Source: Lentisphaerota bacterium (GTDB taxonomy: Bacteria > Verrucomicrobiota > Kiritimatiellia > RFP12 > UBA1067). Taken from it: 11,675 bases of DNA. The stretch lies in NCBI GenBank assembly GCA_022839525.1, contig JALHET010000065.1:1-11675 (forward strand), written 5' to 3'. The position numbers and the translations under genes were made by a program. The notes beneath the pieces were generated by a model. That model saw only the letters and a list, made by a program, of their open reading frames with translations. It searched no databases and had not been told where the DNA came from. Positions 6,331 through 11,675 of the stretch are shown here, one piece after another. How positions within the stretch are numbered: position 1 is the stretch's first letter; each line of letters begins with the position of its first letter.

Positions 6331-6827
6331 CCGTTTATCTCGACTCTACCCTCGTGATCTGCCACTTGGTCGGCTCAAAGAAAACGTGGGGCGGCTGGGG
6401 AAACTGGGCCGCGGCCTACGCGAGCACCCTGATGCGCACAGAATGCTACCGGACAGCTAACCTGCTCCGCCTGTCGGGGAAACTGGATGACTCGCAACGC
6501 GCCCGTCTCGGCTCGTGGATCGAGCGGGTCTGCGAAAGCGTCACCCTCGTGCCCGTCACGGGCAACGTGCTGCACCGCGCGGCCGACGCCTTCCCCACAG
6601 CCGTGGGAACCACACAGGCGATCCATCTGGCCACCCTGCTGGAGCTGCAATCCGCGCACGGGATCACCTGCCAGCTCGCGACTGCGGACGAGGATTTGCT
6701 CCGCGCCGCAGAAAGCATGGGCTTTTCCGACGCGCTCAAGGCTGCCCCCTCGGCCGCGCCTGCGGCGCCTGTGCAAGAGGCGCCCGCACAAGAGGCGCCC
6801 CCCGCATCAAACAGCGCCACGGCATAA
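6327..6827 (+). CDS. PIN-domain VapC-type toxin with altered third acidic position and Ala/Pro tail
   Basis: A 166-residue PIN-domain protein, the toxin partner of the preceding antitoxin. VYLDSTLVICHL carries Asp6, LMRTECYRTA carries Glu39 and LATADEDLLRAAESMGF carries Asp121. Its TTQAIHLATLL segment aligns with the usual xxxDAIHLAxA helix, but Gln97 (CAG, 6615-6617) stands where Asp is expected. One metal ligand is therefore missing from the canonical quartet. After about residue 137 the protein ends in a low-complexity Ala/Pro/Gln/Glu tail not normal for VapC, partly made of a 15-bp DNA duplication. A good Shine-Dalgarno stretch (AGGAAAGAAGGAAAAG) lies in the antitoxin's last codons, and ATG 6327 overlaps the antitoxin stop. 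A strong terminator follows within 10 bp. Whether it is still a ribonuclease is uncertain. Confidence 0.85.
   Translation: MTVYLDSTLVICHLVGSKKTWGGWGNWAAAYASTLMRTECYRTANLLRLSGKLDDSQRARLGSWIERVCESVTLVPVTGNVLHRAADAFPTAVGTTQAIHLATLLELQSAHGITCQLATADEDLLRAAESMGFSDALKAAPSAAPAAPVQEAPAQEAPPASNSATA
6774..6803 (+). repeat. 15-bp tandem duplication in the toxin's C-terminal tail
   Basis: CAAGAGGCGCCCGCA (6774-6788) is followed directly by CAAGAGGCGCCCCCC (6789-6803), differing only at the end. It encodes two copies of QEAPA/QEAPP in the Ala/Pro-rich tail and looks like a recent slippage duplication that keeps the frame. Confidence 0.75.
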
Positions 6828-6835
6828 ACCGGCAA

Positions 6836-6878
6836 AAAGGCGGGACACGGCGGGGGCGCCGCGTCCCGCCTTTGTTTC
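6836..6878 (+). terminator. Rho-independent terminator after the second TA pair
   Basis: AAAGGCGGGAC (6836-6846) pairs perfectly with GTCCCGCCTTT (6863-6873). Inside, past an A/C mismatch, CGGCG (6848-6852) pairs with CGCCG (6857-6861) around a GGGG loop. A T-rich tail (TTTGTTT) follows the stem. The A run before the left arm could also make it work on the minus strand. It begins 8 bp after the toxin stop and ends only about 12 bp before the DUF445 start codon. Confidence 0.85.
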
Positions 6879-6889
6879 CCCATTCCCTT

Positions 6890-8419
6890 ATGCATGTGTT
6901 TTTTGAGTTCCTTATCCAAGGCGCCGTGGGGTTCATCATCGGCGCAGGCACGAATGACCTGGCCATCCGGTGGGTCTTCTGGGCGCTTTTCGCCAAGAAA
7001 AAAAAGGAGATCGCCGAAGCGGTCCAGCGCGTCATCAGCCGCGAACTGATGAGCCCCGACAAGATCGCCAGCCGGCTCGCCTCGCCCGAAGTGGCCGAAA
7101 ATCTGCGCTCAACCGTCCTGTCCGCCATCAGGGAAGCCGCGGCCCGCCCCTGGCCCTCCCTCGACACGCTGGCCAAAGACTGCGCGGGCCTGCGCCTCGA
7201 CACCCTCCAGACGCAGCTCGCCACGCTCGCTTCCGGCGCAGTCGCCGACCAGTTGTCCGAACCCTCTTTCCGCGCGGATGTCCTGCGGCCGTTTTTGGAC
7301 GAACAGTGGCAGCGCCTCGCCCCTTGCCGGACAGCCGACCTTCTCCCGGCGCCGACGCGCGGCCTCTTAGCCGGCCTGCCCGACCGCCTCGCGGAGGCCG
7401 TGCTTTCCCCGGAGCACCGCGAGCGCCTCTGTGCCGTTATCGCAGGCGGGCTGCGCGCCTGGATGACCGACTACCCCACGCCCGCCTCGTTCCTCGGCCC
7501 CGGGAACACCGCCGAACTCACCGCGCTGGCCGGCTCGCGCACGCGCCTGCTGGGCGAAGAGCTCGCCGGCCTGCTCGCCACCCCGCCCGCACAAGACGCG
7601 CTGCGCGCCGCCATCCGGACCGCAGTCCAGACGCGCCTCAACGGCCAAGGCGCGATCGGCACGATCCTCAGCGAACTCTCCGGAGCCGCCATCGTCGAAA
7701 CCCAACTCGCGAAATTCTGCGAGACCCTCCCCTCCACAGTCCGGATCCAGTTCGCCCGTGAAGGCGATGCCGAACGGATGCGTGGGCTGGTCGAGACCGC
7801 CGTACGCAAACTGCTCGGACGCACCTGGGCCGAGCTGTTGGACACCAACACCCCGGACGGCATCGAGCGGCACGTGAGGGCCTTGCTCGCGTCGGACGCG
7901 GTGCGCGACATGACCCGCCACGGGTTCGCGAGCGTCACAGCCTCCGTGCTCGACAATCTCCAGAACGGAACCCTTGCCGACGCCTCAACCCTCCTGGCTT
8001 CCGACGGGGACGTCTCGGGATACCTCGACTGGCTTGCCGAAACCCTGCACACCGCCCTGCGCCCGGCCGACGTGCGCCCGCACATCGCGGAACAGGCGGA
8101 AGAGGCCCTGCACCAGCTTTGCACGCGCCCGATCGGGTCGCCCAACCGGTTTTTGCCGGAGGGGGCCCAGTCTCGGCTCGCCGCGATATTGGTCGACCAG
8201 CTCACGGACTTCGCGTGCGCCAACATCGCCGACCTCGCGGAACGCACGCGTTTCTGGGACATCATCTCCGAATCCATCATCGTCTACGACGACAAAAAGA
8301 TGGAGCAGATCACCCGCAGCGTGGCCAACCGCGAACTCCTCTGGGTTACGGTTTTGGGCGGCGTCATTGGTTTCGTCGTCGGCATCGCCCAAGGGCTCCT
8401 GCTGCTCATCACGCGATAA
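6890..8419 (+). CDS. DUF445 family membrane-anchored protein
   Basis: From ATG 6890 it has 509 residues. The N-terminus, IQGAVGFIIGAGTNDLAIRW, matches the GAxIGxxTNxxAIkxLF signature that opens DUF445 proteins (YjiN/YheB relatives). It forms one membrane segment followed by a basic KKKK stretch. The long middle is helical and charged. The C-terminus (MEQITRSVANRELLWVTVLG, then GVIGFVVGIAQGLLLLITR) is the matching family ending with the second membrane segment. The two membrane ends probably hold a large soluble domain in one compartment. The biochemical role of the family is unknown, although YheB-type members are linked to envelope or spore-related processes. At 509 residues it is longer than the roughly 380-430 typical of the characterised members. 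In-frame extension upstream is rejected because it would run through the terminator and the toxin gene. ATG 6890 shows no Shine-Dalgarno; a second ATG at 6894 is out of frame. Confidence 0.87.
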   Translation: MHVFFEFLIQGAVGFIIGAGTNDLAIRWVFWALFAKKKKEIAEAVQRVISRELMSPDKIASRLASPEVAENLRSTVLSAIREAAARPWPSLDTLAKDCAGLRLDTLQTQLATLASGAVADQLSEPSFRADVLRPFLDEQWQRLAPCRTADLLPAPTRGLLAGLPDRLAEAVLSPEHRERLCAVIAGGLRAWMTDYPTPASFLGPGNTAELTALAGSRTRLLGEELAGLLATPPAQDALRAAIRTAVQTRLNGQGAIGTILSELSGAAIVETQLAKFCETLPSTVRIQFAREGDAERMRGLVETAVRKLLGRTWAELLDTNTPDGIERHVRALLASDAVRDMTRHGFASVTASVLDNLQNGTLADASTLLASDGDVSGYLDWLAETLHTALRPADVRPHIAEQAEEALHQLCTRPIGSPNRFLPEGAQSRLAAILVDQLTDFACANIADLAERTRFWDIISESIIVYDDKKMEQITRSVANRELLWVTVLGGVIGFVVGIAQGLLLLITR

Positions 8420-8540
8420 CCGGGCGTCGCCCCTGCCCTTGGCCCCGTCTTAACACCCCCCCGCCCTCGTCGCAATCCTATCCCCGAATGCGTCATCCCG
8501 CAAGTTTCCGGTTGTGTCGGCCGGACGGAGCCTGTACACT
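8420..8540. other. Intergenic stretch with no gene
   Basis: Between the DUF445 stop and the peptidase promoter there is no supported coding frame. GGGCGTCGCCC (8422-8432) is a small palindrome just after the stop, but without a T run it is a poor terminator. Nothing else stands out. Confidence 0.5.
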
Positions 8541-8568
8541 TTGACCACACGCATCAACTCCAGATAAT
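8541..8568 (+). promoter_or_regulatory. Sigma70-type promoter of the C25 peptidase gene
   Basis: TTGACC (8541-8546) and GATAAT (8563-8568), each one base off consensus, are spaced by 16 bp. The expected start of transcription is near 8575, just upstream of the Shine-Dalgarno-like GGAGAGG (8575-8581). This argues against the GTG at 8571 as the translation start and for ATG 8595. Confidence 0.65.
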
Positions 8569-8576
8569 GTGTGTGG
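8545..8576. promoter_or_regulatory. Imperfect inverted repeat spanning the -10 box of the peptidase promoter
   Basis: CCACACGCAT (8545-8554) and ATGTGTGTGG (8567-8576) are inverted arms matching at 9 of 10 positions with a 12-bp spacer. The arms run from the end of the -35 box past the -10 box, where a repressor would block polymerase. No candidate regulator gene is in the window. Confidence 0.45.
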
Positions 8577-8594
8577 AGAGGCTTTGTTTTCCCT

Positions 8595-11291
8595 ATGTGG
8601 CGTTTATTTATACCTCTTTTATCCACCGCCTGGCTGATCGCGACACACCTGTCCGTGTGGGGTGCGGTATCCCCGGACGCCGCACAGGAACTGTGTTTTG
8701 TCCCTGCGGTGCGGCTCGCGCGTTTCGAGGTAACGGCAGATGCGGCGGGCACCGTCAGTCTGGCGTGGGAGACGACGCTGGAACTCGGCTCAGGAATCTT
8801 CCGCGTCCTGCGTCAGGAAACCGGAGCGCTTCCGGATGAGCGTGAGGTCGCGCGCTTGGCCACTTGCGATGATGAGGAAGGCGGGGTTTACCGTGTAAGG
8901 GATGCGTTGGCGCGTGTCGGCGAGGCGTGCGCCTACACGATTCGTTTCCTGCCGCGGAACGGAGCGGAAACAGAACTCGCGGTGTGGCGGGGGACGGTCC
9001 GCGTTTCCGACCGGACGACAACCGCCGCGGTTGCCCCATCTCCCGCGATCCGGTCCAGCGCGCCCGCAGCTGTACAATGCTGGATCGGCGAAGGGCCGCG
9101 CGTACGCGTCTGGAATGATCCGGAACCGGCGGACCGGGTGCGCATGAGCCTGACGGAGGCGGGCTTGTACAGCGTGACGCTGCAGGAGTTGTCGGAGGCT
9201 TCGGGGTGGCCGATTGATACGCTTTTGTCGGATCTGGACGCCACCAACCTTTGCATTCAATGCCAAGGGAATCCGGTCGCCTGGCTGGCGGATGGCCGTC
9301 CGCGCCTGATTTTCCACGCGCTGCCCGCGGCATCGCATTTCGCGCCCGAGAACGTGTACTGGATATCCCGCAGTCCCGGCCTGACCATGGATGAGAGCTA
9401 TCAGGTGCCGCCCGTCCCGGCCGTCACCAACGCCTGGTTCACGGACCGCATCGAGCGGCAGGGCACCAGCTACCTCGCGCGCGTAACGCGCGGTACGCTA
9501 ACGGATGCGCACATACCGTTTGCCGCGTTTCCGGGACCTGTGTTGAACGGCGATTCGCGCACCTTGCCCGCAGAGCCGTTGACGGATTGCGCGCCCGGAG
9601 AGTGGAGCGGCGCCATGACGGTACGCCTCGTCTCCCTGTACGAGGTCGGAACCGATACGCATTTTGCGCGCCTCACGATCAACGGCAGCGCGCTCGGCGA
9701 CATCGCGTGGACGAACGAGGCCTATCAGACGGCCACCTTCCCTTTCGCTTCCGCATCGGTGCCTGACGGAACCCTCGCCCTGACACTTCGCAATGCGGCT
9801 GCTCCGCCCCCCTTTTCTTCCACGGATTACACCCGCTTCCTCTGTCTCTCCTACGCCATCGACTATGCGCGGCGCTATGTCGCGCACGACAATCGCCTGC
9901 GGTGTACGGGCGGGAGCGGTTCCCTCGCTGCGGTCACCCGCTTCACCACGAATGACGTGCTCGTTCTGGACGTCACCGATGCCGCGCGGCCCCTGCGCGT
10001 GACCGGATGCAAACACCATCAGGATACGGCCACGGGGCTGTGGACCATTTCGTTCGCGTGCGGTGACGCGACCCGGATCTACCGGCTCGCCTCCTACTCG
10101 AAAGGGCTTCTCCAGCCTGCCGTGCGCGGCGTGCGCGATACGGATTGGGGCGCGCCCGCGCAGGCGACGCCGCATGTGATCCTGATCCCGCCGGAAGCGT
10201 GGCGCGACGGCTTCCGGCAGGCCGTGGAACCTTTACGGGCATTCCGTACATCTCAGGGGATTCCCTCCCGCGTTGTGGACGTCGAGGCGCTTTACAACGC
10301 ATTCAGCGACGGGCTGGTCGATCCGGCGGCAATCCGCGCTTTTTGTTCCGCGATGCGACCCAACGGGCTGACATACCTCCTCCTCGCCGGTGCCGGGGCG
10401 CTGGACTTCAAACACCACCGGCTGTCCGTCACGGAGTACTCCGCTTGCCTGATTCCTACTTTGATCGGCAGCCAGCGTTTTTCAGGCGGCGAGGGGATGG
10501 TTGTGGCGCTCGACGGCGCGCTGGGCGACACGGACGGGGACGGCCGGCCCGATGTGGCGGTCGGCCGGCTGCCGACTTCCCAGACGCAGGAGGTCACGAC
10601 TGCGGTCGGCAAAATCCTCGCCTATGAAACCCGGCCACACCACACCAAACGACCGGTTTCTCTTGCGGCGGATTGGGCGAATGTCGGGAGCATGTACTAC
10701 CCCTTCAGCCAAGGTATCGACCGGCTGCAAGAGCCCTTGGAACGCGCCGGACGACCGGTCATGAAACACGTCCTTCCCGACGCCAACTCCGGAAGGCGGG
10801 TGCGCGAAACCTCCCTCTTTCCTGCGTTGCGGGCCGGTGCCGGACTTTTTCACTTCTTCGGCCACTCCAACGAACAGACCTTGGGTGACGGTTCGGACCG
10901 GCTTCTGTACATGTCCAACATTAAGCCCGACAATTGGCGGATCCCGCCAATCGGCGTGGTGTTCGGGTGCCGGGTCAACGGCTGGCACAGGCTGACTTCG
11001 ACCCAACTGATCCTGCCGGTTTGCCTTTTCGAAGCGGACACGGGGTTCGCCGGGTGCATGGGCCCCACCGGATATATGCGGGCTAGCGAGGAAGACGCGA
11101 TCGCGGTTGCGATGTTCACGCCCGGTCCCGGGGAACAGACGGTAACGCTGGGCAATATGTGGCTGCGCGGCATGCGGAGCATGGCGGGCAAAATCCCGCA
11201 GGAACGCCTGCTGTGTTTCAGCCTGATCGGCGACCCTGCGATCCGCTTTGGTGTCCCGCCCGATCCGGGAACCGTGTTCAGTGTCCAGTGA
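8595..11291 (+). CDS. Secreted C25 (gingipain-type) cysteine peptidase
   Basis: Read from ATG 8595 it has 898 residues. Residues 1-24 form a signal peptide (MWRLFIPLLSTAWLIATHLS, then VWGA before the likely cut). A fibronectin-III-like domain (about 42-137; FEVTADAAGTVSLAWETTLE) and beta-rich regions follow. The C25 catalytic domain runs from about 525 to the end: YLLLAGAGALDF, the DTDGDGRPDVAVGRLP block at 645-660 and KILAYE. Next come FHFFGHSNE with the expected catalytic His757 and VVFGCRVNGW with the expected catalytic Cys792, and the family's closing LIGDPAIRFG. Both dyad residues are present, so it should be active. Gingipain relatives are caspase-like cysteine endopeptidases, often Arg- or Lys-specific; specificity here cannot be read. 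The chain stops about 20 residues after the GDP motif, so there is no Por/type IX sorting domain. GTG 8571 is the alternative start, disfavoured because it lies upstream of the predicted transcription start. Confidence 0.9.
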   Translation: MWRLFIPLLSTAWLIATHLSVWGAVSPDAAQELCFVPAVRLARFEVTADAAGTVSLAWETTLELGSGIFRVLRQETGALPDEREVARLATCDDEEGGVYRVRDALARVGEACAYTIRFLPRNGAETELAVWRGTVRVSDRTTTAAVAPSPAIRSSAPAAVQCWIGEGPRVRVWNDPEPADRVRMSLTEAGLYSVTLQELSEASGWPIDTLLSDLDATNLCIQCQGNPVAWLADGRPRLIFHALPAASHFAPENVYWISRSPGLTMDESYQVPPVPAVTNAWFTDRIERQGTSYLARVTRGTLTDAHIPFAAFPGPVLNGDSRTLPAEPLTDCAPGEWSGAMTVRLVSLYEVGTDTHFARLTINGSALGDIAWTNEAYQTATFPFASASVPDGTLALTLRNAAAPPPFSSTDYTRFLCLSYAIDYARRYVAHDNRLRCTGGSGSLAAVTRFTTNDVLVLDVTDAARPLRVTGCKHHQDTATGLWTISFACGDATRIYRLASYSKGLLQPAVRGVRDTDWGAPAQATPHVILIPPEAWRDGFRQAVEPLRAFRTSQGIPSRVVDVEALYNAFSDGLVDPAAIRAFCSAMRPNGLTYLLLAGAGALDFKHHRLSVTEYSACLIPTLIGSQRFSGGEGMVVALDGALGDTDGDGRPDVAVGRLPTSQTQEVTTAVGKILAYETRPHHTKRPVSLAADWANVGSMYYPFSQGIDRLQEPLERAGRPVMKHVLPDANSGRRVRETSLFPALRAGAGLFHFFGHSNEQTLGDGSDRLLYMSNIKPDNWRIPPIGVVFGCRVNGWHRLTSTQLILPVCLFEADTGFAGCMGPTGYMRASEEDAIAVAMFTPGPGEQTVTLGNMWLRGMRSMAGKIPQERLLCFSLIGDPAIRFGVPPDPGTVFSVQ

Positions 11292-11315
11292 CGGATCTTC
11301 GTCTGCAGAAGTAGT

Positions 11316-11326
11316 GGTTGACAACC
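11316..11326. other. Small palindrome between convergent genes
   Basis: GGTTGACAACC is an 11-bp palindrome followed by TTTC in the 53-bp space between the peptidase stop and the converging outer-membrane protein gene. It could form a short 4-bp stem and serve as a weak terminator, but the stem is too short to be confident. Confidence 0.2.
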
Positions 11327-11344
11327 TTTCGCAAAAGCGGAGAA

Positions 11345-11675
11345 CTAGAACCCTAGGTTGAAGCCGATCAGGAAGCGGTGGTCAACGTAGTCGCGCAGAG
11401 CCATGACGCTGCCATCGATGAAAAGATCGAGGTAGCTGCCCAGTCGCTTGTTGTAAGTACCCGACGCGCCCCAAACCAGCCCCAGTCGCTCTTGCCGCTC
11501 AAGCCCAGATCATCGGAGCGCCTCAGCGGGCGCCCGTCTTCACGCTGCAAGCCGCCGAGCAGATCGAGGCGGAAGGTGTATCCCTGCCACGCTTGCAGAT
11601 AGCGCAGCACACCCAGCAGGCGTTGATCCCAGTACGGAGTCCAGTAATAGTCGCTGGCGTCGCTGGAGGGCCCGC
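11345..11675 (-). CDS. Outer-membrane beta-barrel protein, C-terminal part, apparent one-base frameshift
   Basis: The minus strand enters the window in a frame reading DYYWTPYWDQRLLGVLRYLQ, then AWQGYTFRLDLLGGLQRE. Its alternating aromatic and polar residues are typical of beta-barrel strands. At about 11480 sense passes to a neighbouring frame: after KSDWG the first frame gives nonsense and ends at 11368. The other frame continues LVWGASGTYNKRLGSYLDLF, then DYVDHRFLIGFNLGF and a TAG at 11345-11347. The last strand ends in Phe, the BAM-recognition signature of outer-membrane proteins. One extra C in the CCCC run (11480-11483, G on the coding strand) would restore a single frame. The 5' part lies outside the window, so the family is unknown; the spacing of aromatic residues recalls C-terminal barrels of exopolysaccharide-export or TPR-linked porins. 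It may be a real pseudogene or a homopolymer error. Confidence 0.6.

Noticed and set aside
6515..6889. Upstream in-frame extension of the DUF445 gene
   Set aside because: It would overlap the PIN toxin gene and translate through the terminator hairpin; the family signature begins a few residues after ATG 6890.
7367..8280. Long minus-strand open frames within the DUF445 gene
   Set aside because: Overlapping shadows typical of very GC-rich coding DNA, with no motifs and no ribosome-binding sites.
8422..8432. GGGCGTCGCCC as a terminator of the DUF445 gene
   Set aside because: The palindrome has a tiny stem and is followed by C-rich sequence rather than a T run.
8571..8594. GTG 8571 as the start of the C25 peptidase
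   Set aside because: It lies between the -10 box and the predicted transcription start; ATG 8595 gives a cleaner signal peptide and follows a GGAGAGG.

Overview
The window is GC-rich, densely coded bacterial DNA. No rRNA, tRNA or CRISPR array is visible. It encodes a large secreted, multi-modular family 16 glycoside hydrolase, a secreted gingipain-type (C25) cysteine peptidase and an outer-membrane beta-barrel protein, so the host is a Gram-negative polysaccharide and protein degrader. A member of the Verrucomicrobiota/Kiritimatiellota/Lentisphaerota group fits best, but this is an inference from gene content and style, not from a marker gene.

Layout. (1) 1-2030, plus strand: the 3' end of metF (methylenetetrahydrofolate reductase), then mutL (mismatch repair); this looks like core chromosome. 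(2) 2052-2704, minus strand: a Phd-type antitoxin and VapC/PIN toxin pair. The toxin lacks one expected catalytic acidic residue, and the antitoxin has no ATG; its likely TTG start lies at the edge of a 99-bp intergenic element. (3) 2704-2802: that element, bounded by perfect 11-bp inverted repeats and carrying four degenerate 9-nt units. It fills the gap between the GH16 gene and the antitoxin. (4) 2801-5962, minus strand: the 1053-residue GH16 enzyme with flanking binding/beta-sandwich modules. (5) 5963-6078: a divergent control region with a palindrome over candidate -10 boxes on both strands. (6) 6079-6827, plus strand: a second, unrelated Phd/VapC pair ending in a strong hairpin terminator. 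(7) 6890-8419: a DUF445 membrane protein starting almost directly after that terminator. (8) 8541-11291: a well-formed promoter with an inverted repeat, then the C25 peptidase. (9) 11345-11675, minus strand: the 3' end of an outer-membrane beta-barrel gene with an apparent one-base frameshift in a G run.

Taken together, a conserved housekeeping segment (metF-mutL) is followed by an accessory segment in which a polysaccharide-degrading enzyme sits between two different toxin-antitoxin modules. Both toxins depart from the PIN consensus at the same third acidic position. The points most worth following are the 99-bp bracketed element, the shared divergent operator with a predicted leaderless antitoxin mRNA, and the parallel active-site changes in the two PIN proteins.
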